Source: a bacterium (GTDB taxonomy: Bacteria > Myxococcota_A > Bradymonadia > UBA7976 > UBA1532). Taken from it: a DNA stretch of 64,000 nucleotides. Below, one piece after another: positions 21,981 to 31,119 of this stretch. A program made the translations under genes and the position numbers. The first letter of the stretch is position 1; each line of letters starts with the position of its first letter. The notes beneath the pieces were generated by a model that was not told where the DNA came from, ran no database searches, and saw only the letters and a program-made list of their open reading frames with translations. The DNA is taken from positions 372,001 through 436,000 of the forward strand of contig JAUHXC010000002.1 of assembly GCA_030427205.1 (NCBI GenBank). The letters run 5' to 3'.

Positions 21981-23057
21981 TCAGAACACCATGCCCAGCT
22001 GCAGCAGGCCGCCGGGCATGTAGGCGTCGATGCCGCCGGCGTCGACCTCGGTCTCGATGAGATAGGTCGGCGCGCTCAGCTCGGCCTGCACATAGAAGTG
22101 CACCGAGCTCGCCCGCATGAACTCGCAGCCGATGACCAGATCGACGTCGAGCCCGCCGCCGTACAGGTCCTCGCGCTCGCTGCCGCCGCGCTCGCCGTCG
22201 GGCATGATCACCGAGAAGGCGCTGAGCTGAAACTGCGCCCCGCCGCCGAGGTACATCGAGGTGACCCCCTTGGCGTCGAAGTAGCGCAAGAAGTGCAGCC
22301 CGAACGCGCCAGCGCCTTCGAAGTCGACGTGTCCGCCGGCGGTATTGCGCCGCGGCGAGCGGCTGCTGACCCCCAGGGTTCCGCGCACGAAGGCGTCGAG
22401 GCCCCACGCCTGATACTTGCCGCGATAGCCCAGGTGGAAGTCGAGCGGCGTGAGCACCCGCACCTCGTCGCTCACCGCGCCGTCGTTGCTCGTCGCCGTG
22501 GGCATCTCGGCGAAGCGAAAGCGGGTGCCCAGGCCGAGGACGAAGTGCCCCTCGCCGTCGATGGTGCGCAGATCGGCCTGCGAGTCGGCCCGCAGCACGT
22601 TCTCGCGGTTGATGATGTCGCTGATCGGCCGATCGCGCAGCAGCGCCATCGTCAGCCGCTGGGCCAGCGAGATGAACTCGTCGAGCTGCACATGGTCGAC
22701 CTTCTCTTCCCGCGAGTGGCCGCTGTAGCGGGCGAACACCGTCCAGCCCGAGCGCAGCGGATACAGCTCGATCACCAGCCGCTCGGTGCAGTTGGCCTCG
22801 ACCGCCTCGAAGCCCACCTCGTGGGTGACCTCGTACTGCACCATGCGCCCCAGATAGCGCGCCGGGTCGATCGCGAAGGGGTCGGCGGCCCGGTCGGGCG
22901 CACTTTCTTCGTCGTCGACTGAATGATCGACGTCCTCCGCGCTCCAGGACTTCGTCTCGACCTCGACACAGACGCTGACGGTGGCGGCGGCCACCCCCGG
23001 CAAGGCGATCAGGCTGGCGACGATCGCCAGCAACCGCAGGCTCGACAGGCTCTTCAT
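21981..23057 (-). CDS. Predicted outer-membrane/periplasmic protein
   Basis: MKSLSSLRLLAIVASLIALPGVAAA signal, GGAGGAG RBS upstream, C-terminal LLQLGMVF. Confidence 0.7.
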   Translation of the reverse strand: MKSLSSLRLLAIVASLIALPGVAAATVSVCVEVETKSWSAEDVDHSVDDEESAPDRAADPFAIDPARYLGRMVQYEVTHEVGFEAVEANCTERLVIELYPLRSGWTVFARYSGHSREEKVDHVQLDEFISLAQRLTMALLRDRPISDIINRENVLRADSQADLRTIDGEGHFVLGLGTRFRFAEMPTATSNDGAVSDEVRVLTPLDFHLGYRGKYQAWGLDAFVRGTLGVSSRSPRRNTAGGHVDFEGAGAFGLHFLRYFDAKGVTSMYLGGGAQFQLSAFSVIMPDGERGGSEREDLYGGGLDVDLVIGCEFMRASSVHFYVQAELSAPTYLIETEVDAGGIDAYMPGGLLQLGMVF

Positions 23058-23288
23058 CCGGTTTCTCCTCCGTGGGCGTAGCGGGCCCGACGGAGGGCCT
23101 TTGCATCGCCCGTACCATCCCCCTCCCCGCCCCGCAGGGCGCATGGCGCCGTGCCCCACGCCGTCGTGAGCGCCCGCGCCGGGCCATCGCGGCACACCCC
23201 ACCGTGAATCTCGGCGACGGCGGCCAGAGCGCCCTTGTCAGCCGGCCGCCCGGGCTTCAGACTCGGGCAATCGAACGGAGGCGCATCG

Positions 23289-24728
23289 ATGATGGAAAGG
23301 GAACTGTGCCCCCTGTGCGGGGTGCCGCTCGAAGACGAACCCGGTCCGGTGCTCGAGGGTGTATGCCCGGTGCACGGGGTGATCGGCCGGCTGCGCGGCG
23401 TCGACGACCACGCGCCGGCCGGGCTGCTCGGGCAGGAAGCCGATGATGGCCTGTCGGTGTGGTCGGGCGAGTTCGGCGACACCTTGCCGGTGGGCACGGC
23501 TGGCTGGCGCCGGGTCGACGCGTTCGAGGTGGGTGAAGGCGGCGAGGCCGCCCGCGGCTTCACGGTGCTCGACGAAGAAGACAGCTTCCGCTCGTCGCAG
23601 AAGCTGCGCTACCCCGACGGCACCACCGTCGAGGCGCAGGGCATGGCCCACGAGGGCGGGCGCGCGGTCTGGACCTTCGAGGGGCTCGAGCCGAGCCACG
23701 ACGCGCTGATCATCGTGCAGACCGACGTGATGTACGCTGGCGGCGATCTGCGGCTGGAAGCCGGCGGCGGATCGATCGTCTTCCCGGACTTCGCGCCCGA
23801 TCGACGCTATCGCGCCCGCAACCGCGCGGTGCCCGTGCCCGGTGAGTGGATCACCGACAGCCGCCTCGAGGTCAGCCTGGGCCGGCTCGAGTCGACCAAA
23901 GACCTCAGCCACTTCGCGGTCTGGATCTATCAGGCGCGCACGCCGGTGCCCGAAGACTTCGACGATGAGTCGCTGGTCGACGAGCCGCCGGCCGGTGAGC
24001 CAGCGGTTGGCGAGCCGTCGGTCGACGAGCCGCTGCCCGTCGCCGTGCCGGTCGACGCGCCGGCGGTCGATGAGGAGCCCGCCGAGCCGTCCGCCAACGA
24101 CGACGCATACGAACCGGCGGTCGAGGCGGATCCCGCCGAGGCCGCCGACGACGCCGTCCCGGGCACTTCGGATGCAGCCGCCGACCCGCCGGAGGACGAG
24201 CGCGTCGACCTCGACGAGGGCGATCTCGGCACGGTGGACGCGGGCCCGCTCGACGAGGGCGCGCTCGCGCCCGAAGACGAGCGGCTCGAGACGGTGGACA
24301 TCCCGGCCTCGGCGCTGCTCGATCCGCCCCCGCAGACGCCGCGCCCGCTCGCGGAGTCGGTCGACGAGGCGCCGGGCGTCGAGGTTGCCGAGGAGGCGGC
24401 CGCAGAGGAACCCGCCGCAGATGGACCCGCCGCAGAGGAACCCGCCGCAGGGGAACCCGCCGCGGCCGCCGTCGACGCTGCGGACGCCGCGCCCGCCGAC
24501 GAGCAGCCGGCCATCGCGCAGCCCTCCGCACCCGCCGCGCGCCCGGCGCAGTCCGCGCCGGCCAGCGAGCAGAAGCTGGTCACCATCACCCTGGCCGACG
24601 CCGATCACGCCCACGGCATGGGGCATGTGCACCTCGCCAGCGAGCTGCGCGCCGGCTGGCGCATCAGCCGCCTGGAGTGCCTGCCCGGCCCCCGCGGCGG
24701 CTGGCTCGTGGTGCTGCTCGAGCGCTGA
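23289..24728 (+). CDS. Zinc-ribbon-like N-terminus plus acidic Ala/Pro/Glu-rich low-complexity protein, function unknown
   Basis: CPLCGVPL...GVCPVHG at N-terminus; DEPPAGEPAVGEPSVDEP and EEPAADGPAAEEPAAGEP repeats; 15-bp repeats at 24402-24465. Confidence 0.7.
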   Translation: MMERELCPLCGVPLEDEPGPVLEGVCPVHGVIGRLRGVDDHAPAGLLGQEADDGLSVWSGEFGDTLPVGTAGWRRVDAFEVGEGGEAARGFTVLDEEDSFRSSQKLRYPDGTTVEAQGMAHEGGRAVWTFEGLEPSHDALIIVQTDVMYAGGDLRLEAGGGSIVFPDFAPDRRYRARNRAVPVPGEWITDSRLEVSLGRLESTKDLSHFAVWIYQARTPVPEDFDDESLVDEPPAGEPAVGEPSVDEPLPVAVPVDAPAVDEEPAEPSANDDAYEPAVEADPAEAADDAVPGTSDAAADPPEDERVDLDEGDLGTVDAGPLDEGALAPEDERLETVDIPASALLDPPPQTPRPLAESVDEAPGVEVAEEAAAEEPAADGPAAEEPAAGEPAAAAVDAADAAPADEQPAIAQPSAPAARPAQSAPASEQKLVTITLADADHAHGMGHVHLASELRAGWRISRLECLPGPRGGWLVVLLER

Positions 24729-24878
24729 TTCGGCGATCGCCGTCGAGGCATGCATAGATCACCCACCCCGTCGTCGGGCGGCCGCGCCCGTTCGGTCAGG
24801 GGCATTGCGCATCCGTGACCGCGGGATCGATGATGGCCGTCGACGCCGCTGGCGTCGCACAATCGAAATGGAGCCGCC

Positions 24879-25451
24879 ATGACCCCCAGCCCCCGCATCT
24901 TCCTCCGCCTCGGCGCCGCTCTCGGCGCCCTGTTGCTGCTCTCGCTCGCCGCGCCCGGCCTCGCCGAAGCGGTGCCCAAGTACCAGCCCACCGGCTACTG
25001 GCTGACCGTCGGCGACGAAGACGGCAAGCCGCCGCGCTCGATCGTGCACATCACCAAGGACGCCAAGGGCCGGCTCGTCGGCAAGATCGTCAAGCTGTTC
25101 CGCCAGCCCGGCGAGAAGCTCGAGCCGATGTGCGACGAGTGCGACGAGGGCTTCAAGGGCGCCAACATCAAGGGCAAGCCCGCGCTCGGGCTGACCATCA
25201 TGTGGGACGTCGAATACGACGAGGACGACGAGTGGGACGACGGCGAGATCCTCGACCCGGCCAACGGCAAGACCTACTCGGTCAAGCTCGAGGTCATCAA
25301 GGGCGGCAAGGCGATGGAGGTGCGCGGCTACCTCGGCGTCTCGCTGCTCGGCCGCACCCAGACGTGGCACCGCACCGGCAAGCCGGCGGCCTCCGACCAC
25401 CAGCGCCTCGAGAAGGGCACCAACTACAAGCAGCTGCTCACCGCGCCCTGA
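24879..25451 (+). CDS. DUF2147-like secreted protein
   Basis: Signal peptide; PTGYWLTVGDEDGKPPRSIVHITKDAKGRLVGKIV...GEILDPANGKTYSVKLEV...RGYLGVSLLGRTQTWHR. Confidence 0.88.
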   Translation: MTPSPRIFLRLGAALGALLLLSLAAPGLAEAVPKYQPTGYWLTVGDEDGKPPRSIVHITKDAKGRLVGKIVKLFRQPGEKLEPMCDECDEGFKGANIKGKPALGLTIMWDVEYDEDDEWDDGEILDPANGKTYSVKLEVIKGGKAMEVRGYLGVSLLGRTQTWHRTGKPAASDHQRLEKGTNYKQLLTAP

Positions 25452-25619
25452 GCGGAGACAGCACACCCCGCCCATCGCGACTGGGACCTGCACGTCCCAC
25501 CCCTGCCGCGCTTCGCCGGTCACATCCCGCCAGACCCCGCAGCCTGCGGTCGTCAACGCCGCCACCGGGCTATGGCACGGCGCTTGCTGAATGATGAGAC
25601 CGTCTCTGGGAGGCGGCTC

Positions 25620-27230
25620 ATGGCGCGTTCATTCCTGACCCACGGTGCATACGCGGCGCTGCTGCTCGCCGCCGCGACGCTCGGCTGCGCCGAGGCCGAA
25701 GCGCCCGTCGATCCCCCCGAAGCGGCGGCGCCGCCTCCCCTGCCCGAGAAGCCGCCTGCGCCTCCGCAGGGCCCGATCGCGGCGCCCGACGGCAAAGCCC
25801 CCGATACGACGCAGCCCCCCGTCGACCCGTGCGGTGAGCTGGGGTTCGAGGGTCGCTGCGACGGCGATCTGGCGGTGTGGTGTGAGGATGGCGACGTGCG
25901 CAGCGTCGACTGCGCCGCGTACGGCACCGCGTGCGCGTATATCGACCCGGCCACGGGCTACTACTGCGAAGCCCAGCCGCCCGAGCCGCCGGCGCCGGGC
26001 AGCCCCGACGAGAATGGACAGGACGATCGTGCGCCCGGTGAGCCGGCGCCGGATCCCGAGCCGCCGGCGCGGGATCCGGACCCCGCGCCGGCACCGGCGC
26101 CCGGCGAGCCTGCGCCCGGCGAGCCTGCGCCCGGACCGGGCAAGATCCCCGACGGTCAGCCCGATCCGAGCCCCAGCCCCAGCCCCAGCCCCAGCCCCAG
26201 CCCGAGCCCGAGCCCCGCGCCGGAGCGTACCCCGGACCCGGCCCCCGAGCGCGCGCCCGACCCGGCGCCCAGCCCGGAGCGCCAGCCCGATCCGGCCCCG
26301 GACGCGGCCTGCGGCAGCGAGAGCTACGAGGGCCGCTGCGACGGCGATGTGGCCATCTGGTGCGACGAGGGCCGCCTCGCGCGCTTCGACTGCCGGCGCC
26401 GCCTCGACGTCGGCTGCGGCTGGGTCGACGCCGAGACCGGGTTCTTCTGCCGTCGCGACGATGCCCCTGGCCCGGCGCCCGAGCGCACCCCGGATCCGCA
26501 GCCGGAGCCTCAACCCCAGCCGGAGCCTCAGCCCCAACCTCAGCCCGACCCCCAACCCCAGCCCGAGCCGGAGCCCCAGCCAGACCCGCAGCCTCAGCCT
26601 GAGCCTCAGCCCCAGCCAGACGGCGGCTGCGACGGACTGGACTACCTCGGGCGCTGCAACGGCGACGTCGCCGAGTGGTGCCAGGACGGGCAGCTTCAGG
26701 CCTACGACTGCGGCAATGGCGATCAGACCTGCGGCTACATCGACGACGCCATCGGCTACTACTGCGTCGACCGGGGCGCCGAACCCGAGCCCCAGCCACA
26801 GCCCCAACCCGAGCCCGAGCCCGAGCCTCAGCCTCAGCCCGAGCCGCAGCCCGAACCCGAGCCCCAGCCGGACGGGGGCTGCGGCGACGTCGACTTCCTC
26901 GGCGAGTGCCGCGGCACCGTCGCCGTGTGGTGCCAGAACGGCGCGCTCGATCAGGTCGACTGCGCCACCCGCGGCCAGGCCTGCGGCTGGGTCGATGCCG
27001 ACGTCGGCTACTTCTGCACCGACCCCGCGGCCGAGCCGCCTCCCCCGCCCGAGCCCGAGCAGCCGCCCGCCCAGCCGGACGCCGGCTGTGGCGACATCGA
27101 CTTCCTCGGCGAGTGCCGCGGCGACGTCGTCGTGTGGTGCGACGACGGCGCGCTGACCCAGGTGGACTGCGCCGCCCGCGGCGAGACCTGCGGCTGGGTC
27201 GACGACGCGACCGGAAACTACTGCCAGTGA
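25620..27230 (+). CDS. Lipoprotein-like protein with five Cys-rich modules separated by Pro-rich linkers
   Basis: Five copies of C(G/D)..(F/Y)(L/E)G.C.G..(A/V).WC..G.L...DC.....CG(W/Y)(V/I)D...G(Y/F)(Y/F)C joined by (PS)n and PQPEP linkers. Confidence 0.85.
   Translation: MARSFLTHGAYAALLLAAATLGCAEAEAPVDPPEAAAPPPLPEKPPAPPQGPIAAPDGKAPDTTQPPVDPCGELGFEGRCDGDLAVWCEDGDVRSVDCAAYGTACAYIDPATGYYCEAQPPEPPAPGSPDENGQDDRAPGEPAPDPEPPARDPDPAPAPAPGEPAPGEPAPGPGKIPDGQPDPSPSPSPSPSPSPSPSPAPERTPDPAPERAPDPAPSPERQPDPAPDAACGSESYEGRCDGDVAIWCDEGRLARFDCRRRLDVGCGWVDAETGFFCRRDDAPGPAPERTPDPQPEPQPQPEPQPQPQPDPQPQPEPEPQPDPQPQPEPQPQPDGGCDGLDYLGRCNGDVAEWCQDGQLQAYDCGNGDQTCGYIDDAIGYYCVDRGAEPEPQPQPQPEPEPEPQPQPEPQPEPEPQPDGGCGDVDFLGECRGTVAVWCQNGALDQVDCATRGQACGWVDADVGYFCTDPAAEPPPPPEPEQPPAQPDAGCGDIDFLGECRGDVVVWCDDGALTQVDCAARGETCGWVDDATGNYCQ
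26161..26220 (+). repeat. 6-bp AGCCCC/AGCCCG microsatellite encoding a Pro-Ser linker
   Basis: gagccccagccccagccccagccccagccccagcccgagcccgagcc. Confidence 0.9.
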
Positions 27231-27241
27231 CGAGGCCGACC

Positions 27242-28327
27242 ATGACCCGTGCATTGCCCATCCGCCCGCTCGCGCTCGCCGTCACCCTGGCCGCGACCGC
27301 CCTCGCCTGCGCCGACGGCCCCGAAGGCCCGGACGCGCCCAGCCTCGACGCCTTCGAAGCGAAGGTCGTGCGCGGTGAGCTCACCCGCGAGCGCCCCGAG
27401 GTCGGCTCGATCTCCGTCGGCTGCACCGCCACGCTCATCGCGCCCGAGGTCGGCCTCAGCGCGGCCCACTGCTTCAACTACGGCAGCCGCGAGCAGCCGG
27501 GGCGCTACGGCACCTTCACCATCGAGACCGCCAGCGGCGGCGAGCGCCGCTACACCATCGAGCGCTACGTCAGCTTCAGCCAGCAGCTCGGCGCCGGCGA
27601 CCTCGCGCTCTTCCGCCTCGCCGAGCCGGTGCCCGCCGACGTCGCCCGCCCCGCCCCGCTCGCCCTCAGCGAGCCGGTGGCCGGCACCACGCTGACCGTA
27701 TTCGGCTACGGCTGCACCCAGCGCGGCGCCAATGGCGACTGGCGCAAGCGCAAGGCCAGCTTCCCCATGGGCACCGCCACCAACCACCTCTGCCCCGGCG
27801 ACTCCGGCGGGCCGGTCTTCGACACCGCCACCGGCGCCGTGCTGCGGGTCAACAGCGGCTACTACCTCGATGGATTCGGCACCGACATCTTCGGCGACGT
27901 GCCCCGCTACAACGGCACCCTCGCCGCCAAGATCGGCCAGTGGAGCAGCAGCGGCTCGCCCGCGCCCCAGGATCCGCAAGCATCGCCCCAGGGCCCACAG
28001 GACGAGGTCTGCGGGTTCCACCGAGCCACCCGCCGCGACTGGACCTGCTCCGCCGACGGCGCCGCCCGCGAGCGCTGCCGCAAGGGTTACGCCCCCGAGC
28101 GTGAGGCCTGCGCGGCCGGTTGTGAAGCGACCGCCGGCGCGCCCGCGCAGTGCGCCGACGCCGCCCAGGCGCGGGCCTGCGGCGCCGAATACGCCCCCTA
28201 CGACGCCTGGACCTGCACCGCCGACGGCGGCCACGTGCTGCGCTGCGCGGATGGACAGCTGGAAGTGAGCGGGTGCTTCGCCGGCTGCGCGCCGGGCAGC
28301 TGGACGACGCCCGACGACTGCCACTGA
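27242..28327 (+). CDS. Secreted trypsin-like serine protease with two C-terminal Cys-rich modules
   Basis: Catalytic contexts SAAHCFN, GDLALFRL and CPGDSGGPVF; tail repeats VCGFHRATRRDWTCSADG... and ACGAEYAPYDAWTCTADG.... Confidence 0.9.
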   Translation: MTRALPIRPLALAVTLAATALACADGPEGPDAPSLDAFEAKVVRGELTRERPEVGSISVGCTATLIAPEVGLSAAHCFNYGSREQPGRYGTFTIETASGGERRYTIERYVSFSQQLGAGDLALFRLAEPVPADVARPAPLALSEPVAGTTLTVFGYGCTQRGANGDWRKRKASFPMGTATNHLCPGDSGGPVFDTATGAVLRVNSGYYLDGFGTDIFGDVPRYNGTLAAKIGQWSSSGSPAPQDPQASPQGPQDEVCGFHRATRRDWTCSADGAARERCRKGYAPEREACAAGCEATAGAPAQCADAAQARACGAEYAPYDAWTCTADGGHVLRCADGQLEVSGCFAGCAPGSWTTPDDCH

Positions 28328-28511
28328 GCCGGGCGCGCGGGGCGAGCGGCCCCGAATGCCGCGACCATACGCAACTCGGCGTCCGTATTCGACCTGATTC
28401 TCTCACTCCCGCGTTACGCGTTAGATCTCCCGCGCGCACCCCCCCGGGCGGGCTGCCCGGAGATCCGGTCTCTGCCGACCCCACGGCGGCGACCACCGAG
28501 AGGAGCGAATC

Positions 28512-29549
28512 GTGAACATCATCGCCGAGTACATCTGGATCGACGGAACCGAGCCGACGCGACAGCTCCGGTCCAAGACCAAGATCGTACCCCTCGACCG
28601 GGATCCGCTCGATCCCATCGCGCTGGCCGACTTCCCCGAGTGGGGCTTCGACGGCTCGTCCACCGGGCAGGCGCCGGGCGGCGACTCCGACCGCAAGCTC
28701 AAGCCGGTGACGATCGTGCCCGATCCGGTGCGCAACGAAGGCGACAGCTACCTCGTGCTGTGCGAGGTGCTCTACCCCGACGGCCGTCCTCACGAGACCA
28801 ATACCCGCGCCAAGCTGCGCGCCGTGCTCGACGCCGGCGCCGACGCGGCCGAGGCGTGGGTCGGCATCGAGCAGGAGTACACCCTCTTCAAGGGCTCGTC
28901 CCCGCTCGGCTTCGGCTCGGAGCGTCGCTTCCCCGCCCCGCAGGGCCCCTACTACTGCGGCGTCGGCGCCGACGAGGTCTACGGCCGCGAGATCGTCGAA
29001 GACCACATGCGGGCCTGCCTCGACGCCGGCCTGTCGCTCTGCGGGGTCAACGCCGAGGTCATGCCCGGGCAGTGGGAGTTCCAGATCGGCGGCCCCGGCG
29101 TGGGCCCGCTGGCCGCCGGCGACCACCTGTGGCTCGCCCGCTGGCTGCTCTACCGCATCGGCGAAGACTACGGCATCAGCGCCACCCTCGACCCCAAGCC
29201 GGTCACCGGCGACTGGAACGGCGCCGGCGCCCACACCAACTTCTCGACCCGTGAGATGCGGGAAGACGGCGGCCTCGACCACATCAAGGCCGCCTGCGAG
29301 AAGCTCGGCAAGCGCATCAAGGAGCACCTCGCGGTCTACGGCGAGGGCTACGAGATGCGGCTGACCGGCCGCCACGAGACCTGCCGCTACGACGAGTTCA
29401 AGTACGGCATCGGCGACCGCACCGCCTCGATCCGCATCCCGGCGCACGTCGGCACCGACGGCAAGGGCTACCTCGAAGACCGCCGCCCCTGCGCCAACGC
29501 CGACCCCTACCAGGTCTCGCGGGTGCTGCTCGAGAGCATCCTCGGCTGA
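28512..29549 (+). CDS. glnII: Type II (eukaryotic-type) glutamine synthetase
   Basis: AEYIWIDGTEPTRQLRSKTKI, FPEWGFDGSSTGQAPGGDSD, EVMPGQWEFQIG, NGAGAHTNFSTREMR; about 345 aa. Confidence 0.95.
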   Translation: MNIIAEYIWIDGTEPTRQLRSKTKIVPLDRDPLDPIALADFPEWGFDGSSTGQAPGGDSDRKLKPVTIVPDPVRNEGDSYLVLCEVLYPDGRPHETNTRAKLRAVLDAGADAAEAWVGIEQEYTLFKGSSPLGFGSERRFPAPQGPYYCGVGADEVYGREIVEDHMRACLDAGLSLCGVNAEVMPGQWEFQIGGPGVGPLAAGDHLWLARWLLYRIGEDYGISATLDPKPVTGDWNGAGAHTNFSTREMREDGGLDHIKAACEKLGKRIKEHLAVYGEGYEMRLTGRHETCRYDEFKYGIGDRTASIRIPAHVGTDGKGYLEDRRPCANADPYQVSRVLLESILG

Positions 29550-29680
29550 GCCGCCCGCCCCCGCCGACGGGCCCCTGTTCCACAGATTTTCTGCCCGTCG
29601 GCGATCTCTCCTGCCACAAGGCTGTCAGCAGGCCCGCGCTATCCTCTCCTCGGTTGCATACACCGCCGAGGAGGCCCCAG

Positions 29681-30046
29681 ATGGAACAGCGCACCCGCTT
29701 CACCCGCATCATCCGCATCCTGCAGACCGAAGAGATCACCGCCGAGGCGCTCGCCGAGCGCTTCGACGTGTCGATGCGCACCGTCTACCGCGACATCGCC
29801 GCGCTGCGCCGCCAGGGCGTGCCCGTCGTCGGCGAGCCCGGCGTGGGCTACCACCTCGGCGAAGGCGCGCTGGTCGACGGCCTGCAGCTGTCGAGCACCG
29901 AGGTGAAGGTGCTGCTCGCCGCCACCCGCAAGGCGCTCGCCTTCGCCGACCCGCACACCGCGCGCACCCTGTGCGACATCCAGCGCAAGGTCGACGACGC
30001 CATGCCCGCCGCGCTGCGCGAGGCGATGCTGGCCGAGGCCGGCTGA
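29681..30046 (+). CDS. HTH-domain (YafY/DeoR-like) transcriptional regulator lacking an obvious effector domain
   Basis: RFTRIIRILQTEEITAEALAERFDVSMRTVYRDIAALRRQGVPVVGEPGVGYHL. Confidence 0.88.
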   Translation: MEQRTRFTRIIRILQTEEITAEALAERFDVSMRTVYRDIAALRRQGVPVVGEPGVGYHLGEGALVDGLQLSSTEVKVLLAATRKALAFADPHTARTLCDIQRKVDDAMPAALREAMLAEAG

Positions 30047-30237
30047 TGCACGGCCCGCCCCGGATCGGGCGCGACCCGACCGACGTGCAGACGGTCGATC
30101 TCGAAGCCTGGATCAGCGCCGAGCGCCGGCGCCGCGCCGATCGCCTGCGGGCGGCCCACCCCGACCTGCCCATGGTGCAGCTGCCGCTCGAGCTGCACCC
30201 GCGCGGCATGCATCGAGCGCCGCGCGCCCGCCATTGA
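30046..30237 (+). CDS. Small hypothetical protein, possibly translationally coupled
   Basis: TGATG overlap with the upstream regulator stop; 63 aa; no family recognised. Confidence 0.35.
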   Translation: MHGPPRIGRDPTDVQTVDLEAWISAERRRRADRLRAAHPDLPMVQLPLELHPRGMHRAPRARH

Positions 30238-30286
30238 TACACTGCCTCCGCCCGCGCCGCTGAGCGCCGCAGAATCGGAGGCCCTC

Positions 30287-31114
30287 ATGAAGTCCGGCAC
30301 CACCGCCCGCTCGGCGAGCCGCACCGCCGAATACGTCGCCCTCGTGCGCCAACTCGCCGGCTTCGACCCCTACGCCCACCACTTCGTGCCCCGGGACTAC
30401 GCCGCCGTCGGCGCCGTGCTCGAACGCCTCGACCCCGAGGGCCGCTGGGCCGACCGGATCGCCCTCGGGCTCAACTGCGCGATCCGCACCCGCCACCGCT
30501 GGCTCGACTGCCTGCTCGTCGAAGCGGTCGCCGCCGACGCGCAGCAGGTCGTGCTGCTCGGATCGGGCTTCGACGCGCGCCCGTGGCGCTTCGCCGACGC
30601 CATCGGCGAGCGCCCGGTCTTCCTCGTCGACCACCCGGCCACCGCCGCCGCCCGCGCCGAGCGCGGCCCCGACGAGGCGGCCAACGTGCGCCGGGTCGAT
30701 GTGCGCTTCGACGAAGAAGACTTCGCCGACCGCCTCGACGACGCCGGCTTCGACTGGGCCCAGATCGCGATCTTCGTCTGGGAGGGCGTGACGATGTACC
30801 TGCCGCGGGACGTCGTCGCCTCGACCCTTCAGCGCATCGCCCGCCGCGCCGCGCCCGGCAGCCGCGTCGGCTTCGACCTCGTCGCCGCCCGCCCCAGCGC
30901 CGATCAGCCGCTGCGCGAGCGCATCACCCGGCGCATCATGGCCGCGATGAGCGAGCCGATCGAGTCCGCGTTCGCCATCGACGAGATGGCCGGCTTCGTC
31001 GAGCGCTGCGGCCTCGAGCCGCAGCGCATCGTCGCCGCCGAGCAGGCCCCCGGCGGCGAGGGCGCGTGGCCCGACCTCTACCTCGTCGAAGCGCGGGTGC
31101 CCGACACGCCATAG
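30287..31114 (+). CDS. Class I SAM-dependent methyltransferase (leucine carboxyl methyltransferase-like)
   Basis: SRTAEYVALVRQL...VVLLGSGFDARPWRF...FVWEGVTMYLPRDVV. Confidence 0.9.
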   Translation: MKSGTTARSASRTAEYVALVRQLAGFDPYAHHFVPRDYAAVGAVLERLDPEGRWADRIALGLNCAIRTRHRWLDCLLVEAVAADAQQVVLLGSGFDARPWRFADAIGERPVFLVDHPATAAARAERGPDEAANVRRVDVRFDEEDFADRLDDAGFDWAQIAIFVWEGVTMYLPRDVVASTLQRIARRAAPGSRVGFDLVAARPSADQPLRERITRRIMAAMSEPIESAFAIDEMAGFVERCGLEPQRIVAAEQAPGGEGAWPDLYLVEARVPDTP

Positions 31115-31119
31115 GCCGA

